A stretch of DNA of 64,000 nucleotides from Hymenobacter sp. BT730 (lineage in GTDB: Bacteria > Bacteroidota > Bacteroidia > Cytophagales > Hymenobacteraceae). The notes below the pieces were generated by a model. The model was not told the DNA's origin, made no database searches, and saw only the letters and a list, made by a program, of their open reading frames with translations. The DNA lies in contig NZ_JAUOFB010000003.1 in NCBI RefSeq assembly GCF_030542105.1, positions 1 through 64,000 on the forward strand. The letters are read 5' to 3'. The stretch's first letter is position 1. Every line of letters starts with the position of its first letter. Position numbers and translations under genes: made by a program. Below are positions 18,137 through 27,284 of this stretch, in pieces.

Positions 18137-19486
18137 CTACAGCTCCAGTCGAAAGACGGTGCCTTGGCCCTCCGAGGATTGCACCTTTATGCTGCCGCGG
18201 TGCAGGTGCATAATCTGCTTCGCCAGGCTCAGGCCGATGCCAGTACCATTTTTGCGAGTAGTGAAGAAGGGAATAAAGATGCTGTCTAGAATCTCGGCAG
18301 GAATTCCTGTGCCGTTATCAGCTACTTCCAGAAGTACGTGGCCAGACTCTGCTTGCCGCGCCTGCAGCTTGATGCGCGGCTGCTTGGCCTCACGGACAGC
18401 ATAGGCCGCATTCAGCACCAGATTAATAAGCACCTGCTCCATTAGATGCCCATCGGCCTGTAGCTGCAGATCAGGTGGTTCTACTGAAGTCTGCAGCTCA
18501 ATATTGTCTTCCTGTAACTGTGGCGTCATCAGCCCCTGAATGGTGCCAAACAGCTCCTGCACCCCCACGGTACCAAGCTGAGGGGCGCTAATGGTACTTA
18601 AGTCGCGGTACACCTGGGCAAACCGCAGTAGCCCTTCGCTGCGGTTCTGGATGATGCCGATTCCTTCGGCCACATCGGTAAGCAGAGTCTGCTCCTGGGG
18701 AAGTACAGGTACCTGTTCCAGTTCCCGGCGCAGGTGTCGGCGCAGCGAATCCGCCAGCGAGGCAATGGGCGCCACCGAATTCATGATTTCGTGGGTCATT
18801 ACCCGCAGGAGCTTCTGCCAGGCAGCCGTTTCCGTTTCATCCAGCGTGTGGCTGATATTTTTGAAAGCAACCAAGGTAAACGCCCGGTCCTGTAGCCGAA
18901 AAGCCGTAGCAGAAAGTAACAGCTGCATGGTTTTCTCGCCAACAATCAACTTTACCACCATAGGGCTGCCGGGCTGCAACTGGTGAATGGCTTCATAAAG
19001 TGTGGGCAAGCGTTTTTGCAGGGCCTGCATATTCTTTAGATAAGGCAGCTCCAATGTTTGCTTAAACGCCTCATTTACCCATTCTACCTGCCCAGTGGTA
19101 TCATAGGAGAGAATGCCGGTATCAATGAGCTGCAACACCGTCTGCAGGTAGGAGAACTGCGTTTCGCGCTCGGCACTCAGTTGGCGGAAGGTGGTGTTGA
19201 GCTGATTAAAGGCGGCATACAGTGGCCGTAGGGAGCGGTCTGTATGCGCTTCGTTGTAGTGCTGGGCGAAGTCACGGTATTTCACTGCCAGGAGAAAATC
19301 GGCCAGCAACCGGTTCTGGCGCGTAATGTAGCGGGCCAACTCCCATACCGCCAGAATTAGAAGGCCACCGGCCACAAGCAGCAGGGCGTAGCTGCGGTGT
19401 TGCTGTGCATATAGGCCAGCGCATAATAGCCCTAGCAGCCCCGCTAGCCGCCATGCAATGCCTAGTTCCAGCCGCTTAGAGGTCAT
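18137..19486 (-). CDS. NtrY-like sensor histidine kinase
   Basis: From ATG 19486 the protein has 449 residues. Two transmembrane helices lie near 10-28 and 33-52, with almost no periplasmic loop, followed by a PAS domain (about 115-225, [17 protein letters not shown]). The phospho-accepting His lies in [14 protein letters not shown], around residue 240. ATPase motifs are [17 protein letters not shown] and GTGIGLSL. The architecture is that of NtrY-type kinases which pair with NtrC regulators. The start overlaps the end of the regulator gene by 11 bases, so the two are translationally coupled. The longer frame to 19570 lies inside the regulator gene and is not used. Confidence 0.9.
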   Translation of the reverse strand: MTSKRLELGIAWRLAGLLGLLCAGLYAQQHRSYALLLVAGGLLILAVWELARYITRQNRLLADFLLAVKYRDFAQHYNEAHTDRSLRPLYAAFNQLNTTFRQLSAERETQFSYLQTVLQLIDTGILSYDTTGQVEWVNEAFKQTLELPYLKNMQALQKRLPTLYEAIHQLQPGSPMVVKLIVGEKTMQLLLSATAFRLQDRAFTLVAFKNISHTLDETETAAWQKLLRVMTHEIMNSVAPIASLADSLRRHLRRELEQVPVLPQEQTLLTDVAEGIGIIQNRSEGLLRFAQVYRDLSTISAPQLGTVGVQELFGTIQGLMTPQLQEDNIELQTSVEPPDLQLQADGHLMEQVLINLVLNAAYAVREAKQPRIKLQARQAESGHVLLEVADNGTGIPAEILDSIFIPFFTTRKNGTGIGLSLAKQIMHLHRGSIKVQSSEGQGTVFRLEL

Positions 19487-20855
19487 GTTTTTCGAGGCGA
19501 CGGTAGAGCGCAGTGCGGGTGAGGCCCAACTCTTTGGCCGCCTTGGTAATGTTGCCGTGGTGGCGCTCAATCACGCGCAGAATAGTTGTTTTCTCTACTT
19601 CGCTGAGCTGCAAGGGAGCCTCCGGCGGCACCGTGGCTGGTCCCGCACCGGTAGTCTCCATGGCCGAAAAGTGGAAATCCTGGGCACGCAGCACGTTGCC
19701 TTCCGCCAAAATAATGGCCCGCTCCACGGCGTGCTGCAGTTCCCGTACATTGCCGGGCCAGCTGTGTTCCCGCAGCTTCTGCAGGGCCGCCGGCTCAAAG
19801 GTAGGGGTGGGCTTGCGGTTGCGGGCAGCATAGAGGCTGGCAAAGTGACGCGCCAGCAGCACCACATCCTCGCCCCGGGCCCGCAGCGGCGGCAGGGTAA
19901 TTTCTACCGTGTTCAGGCGATAAATCAGATCCTTGCGAAACTCATTCCGGGCAGCCAGCTCGTAGAGCGGAGCGTTGGTTGCCGATATGAGCCGAATATC
20001 TACGGGAATGGGCACGTTGCTGCCCAGAGGAATTACCTGGCGGTTTTGCAGGGCTGTAAGCAGCTTGGCCTGTTGAGGCAACCCAATGTTGCCGATTTCA
20101 TCCAGAAACAAGGTGCCGCTATTGGCCGCTTCAAAACGGCCTACCCGGTCTTCGCGGGCATCAGTAAACGAGCCTTTTTTGTGGCCGAAAAGCTCGCTTT
20201 CAAAAATGCCTTCGCTCATGGCCGCCAGATCAGCCGTAATAAAAGGCTTGGCCGCACGGAAGGAGCGCTGGTGCAGGGCTTTGGCCACCAGCTCTTTGCC
20301 GGTGCCGTTTTCGCCCAGCAACAGCACGTTGGCTTCCGTGGGCGCTACTTTCTCAATCTTGTGAAACACCTCCTGCATGGCATCCGATTCGCCCAGCAGA
20401 TCAAACTCGGCGAAGGAAGCGGCACGCCGGGGAGTAGGGGCGCCACCAGGGCTTTTGCCGGGCATGGCCCGTTGCTCCAGCGCCGCCGCCAGGGTTTCCA
20501 GCAACTGCTCGTTGTGCCAGGGCTTGACCATGAAATCGGTGGCGCCGGCTTTCAGGGAGCGTACAGCGGTGCTGACTTCCCCGTGGGCCGTAATCATGAT
20601 GACGCTGGCTGTGGGGTCTTTTTCCCGGATGCGCCCCAGCCAGTACAAACCTTCGTTGCCGCTGCCCAGGGTACTCTTATAGTTCATGTCCAGGAAAATG
20701 ACATCGAAATGCTGCTTGCTGAGCAGGGAGAGGAGCAGCTCCGGGTTTTTCTCGGTTACTACTTCCTGCACCTCCGTTTTGAGCAGCATACGCATGGCGA
20801 ACAGCACATCTGTGTCGTCATCCACTACCAAAACGCGTGCTTTCTTCAGAACCAT
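19476..20855 (-). CDS. NtrC-family sigma-54-dependent response regulator
   Basis: From ATG 20855 the protein has 459 residues. The receiver domain has acidic pocket DDD (12-14) and phospho-acceptor Asp56. The AAA+ domain (about 145-380) shows Walker A GENGTGKE, Walker B GTLFLDEIGN and an arginine-finger region. The sigma-54 contact loop reads GSFTDA in place of GAFTGA; Thr is kept. A Fis-type helix-turn-helix closes the protein (ITKAAKELGLTRTALYRRL). It forms an operon with the NtrY-like kinase and is divergent from a MacAB-like export operon, the most likely target through the repeats at 20999-21041. The ORF can be extended to 20906 but the first 17 codons lack receiver character. Confidence 0.92.
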   Translation of the reverse strand: MVLKKARVLVVDDDTDVLFAMRMLLKTEVQEVVTEKNPELLLSLLSKQHFDVIFLDMNYKSTLGSGNEGLYWLGRIREKDPTASVIMITAHGEVSTAVRSLKAGATDFMVKPWHNEQLLETLAAALEQRAMPGKSPGGAPTPRRAASFAEFDLLGESDAMQEVFHKIEKVAPTEANVLLLGENGTGKELVAKALHQRSFRAAKPFITADLAAMSEGIFESELFGHKKGSFTDAREDRVGRFEAANSGTLFLDEIGNIGLPQQAKLLTALQNRQVIPLGSNVPIPVDIRLISATNAPLYELAARNEFRKDLIYRLNTVEITLPPLRARGEDVVLLARHFASLYAARNRKPTPTFEPAALQKLREHSWPGNVRELQHAVERAIILAEGNVLRAQDFHFSAMETTGAGPATVPPEAPLQLSEVEKTTILRVIERHHGNITKAAKELGLTRTALYRRLEKHDL

Positions 20856-20998
20856 AGGAATCGAGGAAGTAATTAGGAATAGGAGAGAGTGGCCGCTCCG
20901 GCGCAAAGCTCTGTATCACCTACCATAAACCGTACTAAGGTAGCAAAACCCACCCAGGAGTAAGGGAAAGGCGTTTTTCTCTGCCTGGTCCTGCCCAC

Positions 20999-21041
20999 TT
21001 GTATCGGAACCGGACGGTGCATTGTATCAAAACCGAACAGT
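20999..21041. promoter_or_regulatory. Tandem direct repeat in divergent promoter region, candidate NtrC-type binding sites
   Basis: TTGTATCGGAACCGGACGGT (20999) recurs as TTGTATCAAAACCGAACAGT (21022). The two are 23 bases apart and match at 16 of 20 positions, and all four differences are G-to-A. They lie between the NtrC-like regulator gene and the export operon. TGGCAT-containing stretches at 21092 and 21125 only partly match a sigma-54 promoter (the TTGC half is poor). Confidence 0.5.
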
Positions 21042-21166
21042 TTTGAAGGAAAACATCTTGGGTTCAACTATAACTAACTGAAAATCAAATAATTAAATAG
21101 ATGGCATCTTTCTTATGAAAGGTTTGGCATCCGCTTTACTCAGGCTAATAAACCTGCCCTCAGAAC

Positions 21167-22423
21167 ATGGACGTTGCCATTCAAAAGAAAACCTGGACCC
21201 GTACCCGCTTACTACTTCTAGGTGCAGTAGTGCTGGTGGTGGTTGGGCTGGCTGCCAGTCTGCTGACCACGGCGGGCGCACCCAAACTGAACGTGGACCC
21301 CGAGCGGCTAACCATCAGCGCCGTAACCCGCGGGCCGTTTCAGGAATTGGTGCCGGTGGATGGGGTAGTGATGCCCATCAAAAGCATTTACCTGGATGCC
21401 CCCGAAGGCGGGACCGTGCAGCGTATTCTGGTGGAAGATGGCGCCACGCTCACGCCGGGGCAGCCCATCATTGAGCTGGCCAACACCGATCTGCAGCTGG
21501 AAATGGTGAACCGCGAAACAGCGGTGTTCGATTTGATGAACAACCTGCACAACACGCGCAACCTGCTCCAGCAAAACCGCATTCAGGAGCTCAATCAACT
21601 GGCCGAAATTGAGCACCAGCTGCGGGAGGCGAAACGGATATACGATTTAAACAGCACGCTCTACGAGCAAAAGGTGATTTCCCGGCAGGAGTTTAATCAG
21701 GCCCAGAATAACTACCGCTTCCAGCAACGTCGGCAGCAGCTCACGCGCCAGTCGCTGCGGCAGGATTCCCTCTCAATGGGGCAGCAGATCAGCCAGATGC
21801 AGCAGTCGGTGGAGCGTATGCAAAGCAACCTGGCCTTAATGCGCCAAAAACTGGGCGACCTGACCATCAAAGCCCCGGCCGCCGGCCGGCTGACTTCGCT
21901 GAACGCAGAAATAGGAGAATTAAAAACCCGGGGGCAGCGCCTTGGCCAGCTGGATATGCTTACAGGCCTGAAAGTGCGCGCCACTGTGGACCAGTACTAT
22001 ATTTCCCGGATTTTCCCGGGTCAGAAAGCCGAGGTATCTCTAAACGGAAAGAGTTATGAGCTGAGCGTGACCAAAATCTTTCCCCAGGTTACCCGTGGCC
22101 TGCAGGTGGATCTGGAATTTACGGGTCCGGCGCCCGATATCCGCCGGGGGCAGTCGGTGCCGGTGCGGCTGGCTTTAAGCGACCAGACTCAGGCCATACG
22201 AGTACCCCGTGGCGGCTTCAACCAGAAAACCGGCGGCAACTGGATTTTCAAAGTCAATGAGGATGGCACCAAGGCTTACCGCACCGATATCCGCCTGGGC
22301 CGCCAGAACCCCGACTACTATGAAGTGCTGGACGGCCTGAAGCCCGGCGACAAAGTCATAACCTCCAGCTACGAAGGTTTTGAGAACATGGGCGAGCTTT
22401 TGCTGCAGTCCAAACAAGATTAA
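21167..22423 (+). CDS. MacA-like periplasmic adaptor of an ABC exporter (HlyD family)
   Basis: The 418-residue protein has one N-terminal transmembrane anchor at about 13-33. A lipoyl-like half-motif (LDAPEGGTVQRILVEDGATL) is followed by a long coiled-coil hairpin of about 130 residues rich in Gln and Leu, the second lipoyl half (TIKAPAAGRLTSL) and a beta-barrel plus C-terminal domain (GLKPGDKVITSSYEGF). It connects an inner-membrane ABC pump to an outer-membrane channel. The ATPase and permease genes follow in the same direction after a 248-base gap that holds a palindromic repeat. Regulation by the divergent NtrC-like protein is inferred from position. Confidence 0.88.
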   Translation: MDVAIQKKTWTRTRLLLLGAVVLVVVGLAASLLTTAGAPKLNVDPERLTISAVTRGPFQELVPVDGVVMPIKSIYLDAPEGGTVQRILVEDGATLTPGQPIIELANTDLQLEMVNRETAVFDLMNNLHNTRNLLQQNRIQELNQLAEIEHQLREAKRIYDLNSTLYEQKVISRQEFNQAQNNYRFQQRRQQLTRQSLRQDSLSMGQQISQMQQSVERMQSNLALMRQKLGDLTIKAPAAGRLTSLNAEIGELKTRGQRLGQLDMLTGLKVRATVDQYYISRIFPGQKAEVSLNGKSYELSVTKIFPQVTRGLQVDLEFTGPAPDIRRGQSVPVRLALSDQTQAIRVPRGGFNQKTGGNWIFKVNEDGTKAYRTDIRLGRQNPDYYEVLDGLKPGDKVITSSYEGFENMGELLLQSKQD

Positions 22424-22460
22424 TTTCTATCCCGGCCGTGGCCGGTAATCCTTGAAAAAG

Positions 22461-22608
22461 CCGTCATGCCGAGTCGGGCGGGCCTGGTAAGGTGAAAGGT
22501 GCCTTACATATAGGACGTCCGGTGCATGTGGTGAGTGAACGGCGACCAACCAGGCAGTAGTGCTGCTTCCCTACTGCTTCTGGCCCAAGCCCTGGCTCCG
22601 CATGACGG
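22461..22608. repeat. Intergenic palindromic element (REP/MITE-like)
   Basis: The 148-base stretch is bounded by inverted ends: CCGTCATGCCGAG on the left and CTCCGCATGACGG on the right, matching at 12 of 13 positions. Outside the ends, AAAAAG on the left and CTTTTT on the right extend the symmetry. It sits inside the export operon, between adaptor and ATPase genes. Such ends resemble dispersed palindromic repeats seen in related genomes; copy number cannot be checked here. Confidence 0.55.
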
Positions 22609-22671
22609 TCTTTTTCTGCCATCAGTCACTCGTCTATTTCCCGCAACTCTCAACCCCAGCCTACCTCAGCC

Positions 22672-23364
22672 ATGATGCTTCAGATTGAACACCTCGAGAA
22701 AATTTACCGCACCGAAGAAGTGCAGACCAAGGCCCTGAACGATGTGTCGCTGGCCGTGGAAGAAGGCGAGTTTGTGGCCATCATGGGCCCCTCGGGTTGC
22801 GGCAAGTCCACGCTGCTCAATATCATCGGGCTGCTGGATGAGCCGGACGCTGGCCGCTTTTTCTTTGCCGGCGCCGATGTCAGCCACGTTTCGGAGCGGC
22901 GCCGGGCCGAGCTGCGCAAAAAGCACATCGGCTTCGTGTTTCAGAGCTTCAACCTCATTGAGGAGCTGACCGTGGCCGAGAACGTAGAGCTCCCACTGAT
23001 TTACCTGGGTGTGGGCGCTGCCGAGCGTAAGGAAAAAGTAGAGCGAGTGCTGGAAAAGATGCAGATCATGCACCGGCGCAACCACTTCCCCCAGCAGCTT
23101 TCCGGGGGCCAGCAGCAGCGCGTGGCCGTGGCCCGCGCCGTAGTGAACAGCCCCCGCCTGATTCTGGCCGACGAACCCACCGGCAACCTGGACTCCAGCA
23201 ACGGCAACGAGGTGATGGAGCTGCTCACCGAGCTGAACGAGGCCGGGACTACCATTGTGATGGTGACGCACTCCGAGCACGATGCCCGCTACGCCCACCG
23301 CGTGGTGCGCCTGCTGGATGGGCAGGTAGTGCTGGAAAATGTACAGCAGCCCTTCACGGTCTAA
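22672..23364 (+). CDS. ABC transporter ATPase, MacB/LolD type
   Basis: This 230-residue nucleotide-binding protein has Walker [10 protein letters not shown] (about 39-47), Q-loop VFQSFNLI, signature [10 protein letters not shown], Walker [11 protein letters not shown]-loop NLDS and switch VTHSEHD. The motif spacing and the short length match the MacB/LolD group that powers FtsX-like permeases. The first two codons are both ATG (22672 and 22675). It forms an operon with the permease gene 36 bases downstream. It drives the transporter by ATP hydrolysis on the cytoplasmic side. Confidence 0.95.
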   Translation: MMLQIEHLEKIYRTEEVQTKALNDVSLAVEEGEFVAIMGPSGCGKSTLLNIIGLLDEPDAGRFFFAGADVSHVSERRRAELRKKHIGFVFQSFNLIEELTVAENVELPLIYLGVGAAERKEKVERVLEKMQIMHRRNHFPQQLSGGQQQRVAVARAVVNSPRLILADEPTGNLDSSNGNEVMELLTELNEAGTTIVMVTHSEHDARYAHRVVRLLDGQVVLENVQQPFTV

Positions 23365-23400
23365 GCCTCATCTGCTTCACACTGCTCAGCTTCCTGCGCC

Positions 23401-25833
23401 ATGTTTAAGAACTATTTGCTTGTTGCCTACCGGAACCTGATCCGGCATAAAGGTTTTTCCTTTCTCAACATTGCCGGCCTGGCTCTGGGCCTGACGGCCT
23501 GCCTGCTGATTGGGTTATTTATTGCCGATGAGCTGCAGTACGACCGTTTCCTGCCTAATGGCGAGCGGGTATACCGCGTGAACACGCACAGGATAAATGG
23601 CACGGAGCCTGAGCGTACCTCCTTCGGGGCTCCTATGTTTGCGCCTACCATGGAACAGCAGCTGCCCGAGGTAGAAAAGGCTGCCCGACTGATGAACCTG
23701 CAGTCCAAAATCCTGTTTCGTTCCGCCGATAAAAGCCTTTACCAGGAAGACGGCTTCGTGGCTGATCCGGACGTGTTCAGCGTACTGCCGGTACCTTTCC
23801 TCTACGGGACACCCGAGAATTCCCTCGCCGACCCAAGCTCTATTGTTCTCTCAGAGCAAATGGCCGAGCAGTTCTTCGGCAAAGTGAACCCGATTGGTAA
23901 GGAGCTAAAGCTGGATACCCTGACCCTGCGGGTAACCGGCGTGCTTCAGAACCGGGATTTGAAGTTTCATCTCAATATGAACTTCATCATGAAGCTTACA
24001 CCGGCTATTATTGGGGTGCCCGAGGAGCGCCTGCATGGCTGGGGCTGGCGGCAGTTTCAGACCTACGTGAAGCTGCGGCCCGGTGCCGATGGCAAGGCTG
24101 TGGAAGCGAAATTCCAGCAGTACATCCAGGATAAGGTGCAGCCCCAGCTGGGCAAGGATAGGATAGAATACACCGTTTTTCTACAGCCGCTGCGCCAGGT
24201 ATACCTTCACTCGGCTGATTTCAAGCTAAACTTTATCCGGCACGGCAATATTACCTACGTGCGGGCGCTGGGCATCATTGCCTTTGCCATCCTGCTTATT
24301 GCCTGCTTTAACTTCGTGAATCTGGCCACGGCCAAGTCGATGCAGCGGGCCAAGGAGGTGGGCATCCGCAAAACCATCGGGGCCAGCCAGGGCCAGTTAA
24401 TGATGCAGTTTCTGGCCGAAACCGTGCTGCTTACTCTGCTTAGCGTAATCCTATCGACTGTGCTGACCAGTGCTTTGTTGCCTTACCTGAACGAGTTTAC
24501 GGGCAAGCACATGAGCTTCAACCTGCTGCAGAATCCTGGCCTGGTAGCCATACTGCTGGGTCTCACGGTGCTGGTGGGGCTGTTGGCGGGCATTTACCCG
24601 GCCCTGGTGCTGGCCAGCTTCAAGCCAGTGAAAGTGCTCAAAAGTGCCGTGGTTTCTGATGGGCCGTTGGGTAGAATACAGTGGCTGCGGCAGGGGCTAA
24701 TTGTGGTGCAGTTTGCCTTATCGGTGTTCCTCATCGTCTGTGCCATTGTGGTGTACCGGCAGGTGTCGTATCTGCACAATAAGGATTTAGGCTTTAATAA
24801 GGACCAGATTATGTTCTTCCCCATGCGCGGCGAGAACATGAACCGCAACTACCAGGCTTTCCACCAGGAGCTGGAACAGGCACCCGGTGTTGCCTCGGCC
24901 AGTATCGGCTACGGCTTCCCGGGCGACCTAGTGGCCGGCGACGATATTGAAGTGCCCGTGAACGGAGAGCTGAAGCACTTTTCGGTTACCCAACTGCTGG
25001 TCGATTACGATTATATGCGTACGCTGGGCCTGAAGTTGATAGCCGGTCGCAACTTTTCTCCCTCCTATAAAGACGATGCCGACCACGCCTTCGTCATTAA
25101 CGAAACCGCCGTGCGCGAGCTAGGCTTTGGCACGCCTGACAAAGCCCTGGGCCAAGCCATGCAATGGCGGGTCTGGAGCGACCGGAATACCGATTCTATG
25201 AAAGTAGGAAAGGTCATTGGAGTAGTAAAGGACTTCAACTACAAAAGCCTGTATGACAAGGTCGACCCCACTGTACTGCAGATCTTTCCTGGCGCCAACT
25301 GGAAGGTGGCCGTCAAGCTCCGGAGCAACGATGTGGCCACGGGCGTGGAGAGCGTAAAGAAGGTATGGGCCAAGTTCAGCCCAGACTACCCGATTGAATT
25401 CCGCTTTATGGACGAGAGCTTCGATGAAATGTACCGCGCCGAGGACAAGCTGCAAACTCTGCTGTTCACGTTTACCGGCGTAGCCATTTTCGTGGGCTGC
25501 CTGGGTCTTTTTGGTCTGGCTACCTACGCGGCTGAGCGCCGCAAAAAGGAAATCGGAATCCGCAAGGTGCTGGGCGCCGATGTTTCCACCATTGTAGGGC
25601 TGCTTTCCAAGGAGTTTATGGTGCTGGTTGGGGTAGCCGCTATCATTGCCTTTCCCTTGGCCTGGCTGGCCATGAGCCGCTGGCTGCAGGACTTTGCCTA
25701 CCGCATTGATATTCCCCTGTGGGCCTTCCTGGTAAGTGGCCTGCTGGCCGCCGCCGTGGCCTTTCTAACTGTAAGCTTCCAGGCAGTGAAAGCCGCTACT
25801 TCCAACCCCATTAAAAACCTCCGCTCGGAGTAA
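23401..25833 (+). CDS. ABC transporter permease, double FtsX/MacB-like
   Basis: The 810-residue membrane protein begins MFKNYLLVAYRNLIRHKGFS, the standard start of Bacteroidota FtsX-type permeases. It has two copies of an FtsX unit. Each has one helix followed by a large MacB-like periplasmic domain (about 45-275 and 450-670) and then three helices (about 285-400 and 680-800). The EVGIRKTIGAS and EIGIRKVLGAD segments after the helices are the conserved coupling motifs of the two halves. Together with the ATPase and MacA-like adaptor it forms an export or mechanotransmission system. The substrate is unknown; peptides, macrolides and lipoproteins are handled by relatives. Confidence 0.9.
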   Translation: MFKNYLLVAYRNLIRHKGFSFLNIAGLALGLTACLLIGLFIADELQYDRFLPNGERVYRVNTHRINGTEPERTSFGAPMFAPTMEQQLPEVEKAARLMNLQSKILFRSADKSLYQEDGFVADPDVFSVLPVPFLYGTPENSLADPSSIVLSEQMAEQFFGKVNPIGKELKLDTLTLRVTGVLQNRDLKFHLNMNFIMKLTPAIIGVPEERLHGWGWRQFQTYVKLRPGADGKAVEAKFQQYIQDKVQPQLGKDRIEYTVFLQPLRQVYLHSADFKLNFIRHGNITYVRALGIIAFAILLIACFNFVNLATAKSMQRAKEVGIRKTIGASQGQLMMQFLAETVLLTLLSVILSTVLTSALLPYLNEFTGKHMSFNLLQNPGLVAILLGLTVLVGLLAGIYPALVLASFKPVKVLKSAVVSDGPLGRIQWLRQGLIVVQFALSVFLIVCAIVVYRQVSYLHNKDLGFNKDQIMFFPMRGENMNRNYQAFHQELEQAPGVASASIGYGFPGDLVAGDDIEVPVNGELKHFSVTQLLVDYDYMRTLGLKLIAGRNFSPSYKDDADHAFVINETAVRELGFGTPDKALGQAMQWRVWSDRNTDSMKVGKVIGVVKDFNYKSLYDKVDPTVLQIFPGANWKVAVKLRSNDVATGVESVKKVWAKFSPDYPIEFRFMDESFDEMYRAEDKLQTLLFTFTGVAIFVGCLGLFGLATYAAERRKKEIGIRKVLGADVSTIVGLLSKEFMVLVGVAAIIAFPLAWLAMSRWLQDFAYRIDIPLWAFLVSGLLAAAVAFLTVSFQAVKAATSNPIKNLRSE

Positions 25834-25887
25834 GGCGGCCAGGTGCGAGATTTTAAGAGCTGGTAATCAGACCTCAGTAAGATTCAG

Positions 25888-25929
25888 ATATAGGCAGGCA
25901 GCCGTCGTTCTCGGTCTGCCTGCCTATAT
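25888..25929. terminator. Hairpin between convergent genes
   Basis: A perfect 14-bp stem, ATATAGGCAGGCAG with CTGCCTGCCTATAT, encloses a 14-nt loop. It separates the ABC permease gene and the DUF692 gene, which converge. It has no strong T run, so it may work weakly in both directions. Confidence 0.55.
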
Positions 25930-25956
25930 GCCTTCAACACTACCCGCACTCACCAG

Positions 25957-27090
25957 CTATTGCTTCCACTTCTGGGCAATACTGACTGCTGTTTCCAACA
26001 TATAAGGCTCCCAGCTTTCAATTGTCCAATCCGATTGGGCCAGAGAAGAACCGAGCAGCTTAGTGCGAGCCTCTTCAAAGGAGAGGCTGGTTTCCAGGAT
26101 ATGCGAAAGTTGCCCTTGCTCTTGAGCAAGTACTTCATCTTCAACTACAAGATCGGGCGAAGTGAAATTCAGGGGCAGAAACGACGAAGCTTGATGACTG
26201 GTCAGGTTACGGCGGCATTGTTTGACTAAGCGCTGCATGCGCCGATAATCCTGCCTGAAACGGGCTTTGCTTGCCTCGGTCTTTAAGCCGCTGCCCAGCT
26301 GCTCCAAAACCACGTATTTCAGATGAGGGCACTGGGGGATGGTCTGCTCAAGTAGGGTAAACACCTCCTCGGGCACGGCCCCATCATGGGTATCCCGTCT
26401 TATCTTTTTGCCGGGGAGTAAAGTCGAATCTTCCCAGCTTCCCCCGGAAATATGTATTTCTCTGACTTTATCCAGGGGATAGAGGTGGATTAGATCCTGA
26501 TAGGTAACGGCAAAATTATGAAGCTGGCAGTAGAGGTTGTGCAGGTCCAGAATCAGAAATCCATTGACTGGCTCGACCAGTTTTTCCAGAAACTCCCCAT
26601 GCTGTTTCACTTGGTCCAGGGAGTAGGCAAATGCCAGATTTTCCAGTCCAACGGGACAGCGGGCGGCTTCGTAGATCCGGCTTAACCGATCCTGCCCGAT
26701 GCGCAGCGTTGCAGCATTATACGGAATAGGCAATGGCGCACCAGCATGGAAATGATGACCGGTAAAAAAGCCAAAATGCTCGGTAATATGATCAAAGGTG
26801 AACTGGGTGGCTAGCTGGCGGAGACGCTCCAGCCAAGCTTGCTGCTCACTTGTCCACCGACCCGAGAGAAGGGAAAAATATACGCCATGGCCAATTAGCC
26901 GTTGCTGGCGGCTATAGGTGTGCAGTAGCTCTTCAAACCAGCATGGCAGTGCCTCCTGCTGAAAAAGCGTATCGAATGACCATTCCCAGGCTTCAATCTT
27001 CCCGGCTTCTAGCAATGGAAAAGCCGCCGTCAGAATATCCGCATCCAGGTTGCCGGCAATAGCGGATAAGATGAGGGGCTGCTCTTCCAT
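25957..27090 (-). CDS. DUF692 / MNIO-family enzyme, candidate peptide-modifying oxidase
   Basis: From ATG 27090 the protein has 377 residues. The first 270 form a DUF692-type TIM barrel. Conserved candidate metal ligands are visible: His68 (GHGVYFS), Glu104-His105 (ITEHFGF), Glu150 (LENLAF), Asp182/His184/Asn185 (LDLHNLY), His213 (REIHISGG), Asp233/His235 (DTHDG) and Glu263. Members of this multinuclear iron oxidase family (MbnB, TglH, ChrH, bufferin enzymes) modify cysteines in ribosomal peptides. The remaining 107 residues form a helical domain I do not recognise, perhaps replacing the separate partner protein these enzymes usually need. A peptide gene ending in CPACG lies 26 bases upstream on the same strand. 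The start at 27090 is preferred over 27141, which would overlap that peptide gene. Confidence 0.82.
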   Translation of the reverse strand: MEEQPLILSAIAGNLDADILTAAFPLLEAGKIEAWEWSFDTLFQQEALPCWFEELLHTYSRQQRLIGHGVYFSLLSGRWTSEQQAWLERLRQLATQFTFDHITEHFGFFTGHHFHAGAPLPIPYNAATLRIGQDRLSRIYEAARCPVGLENLAFAYSLDQVKQHGEFLEKLVEPVNGFLILDLHNLYCQLHNFAVTYQDLIHLYPLDKVREIHISGGSWEDSTLLPGKKIRRDTHDGAVPEEVFTLLEQTIPQCPHLKYVVLEQLGSGLKTEASKARFRQDYRRMQRLVKQCRRNLTSHQASSFLPLNFTSPDLVVEDEVLAQEQGQLSHILETSLSFEEARTKLLGSSLAQSDWTIESWEPYMLETAVSIAQKWKQ

Positions 27091-27116
27091 TTTCAAACTT
27101 GTGTTGGGTCTGAAAA

Positions 27117-27284
27117 TCAGCCCCGGCCACAGGCCGGACAATTATCCGGAATGGTAGTAACCGTTTTACCATCCTTGCTCACCTGCTCTCCTTTGGGTGT
27201 GGGAGTATCCTTGCTGGAACAACCCGTGGTTTGCACAGTAAGGCCAACCACAATAGCGCCGAGTAATGCTTTAGGGAGTTTCAT
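27117..27284 (-). CDS. 55-residue lipoprotein-type peptide, candidate precursor for the MNIO enzyme
   Basis: ATG 27284 to TGA 27117-27119 encodes 55 residues, too short for usual gene finders. It opens with a hydrophobic signal (MKLPKALLGAIVVGLTVQ) ending in TTGC, a plausible lipobox with Cys22. A Lys/Thr/Pro-rich linker follows, then the C-terminus IPDNCPACGRG. Two cysteines in a C-P-x-C arrangement close to the end are a likely target for a DUF692 oxidase, whose known substrates carry cysteines in the C-terminal part and, for bufferins, use a Sec-type leader. It is directly upstream of the enzyme gene, and co-transcription is likely. The precursor role is an inference; a plain small lipoprotein is the alternative. 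Confidence 0.65.
   Translation of the reverse strand: MKLPKALLGAIVVGLTVQTTGCSSKDTPTPKGEQVSKDGKTVTTIPDNCPACGRG

Noticed and set aside
19458..20876. 472-residue plus-strand frame
   Set aside because: It is antisense to the NtrC-like regulator, whose receiver, AAA+ and HTH motifs are intact.
21092..21140. Sigma-54 promoter for the MacA-like operon
   Set aside because: TGGCAT is present twice but the TTGC half is poor at both sites, so no promoter is claimed.
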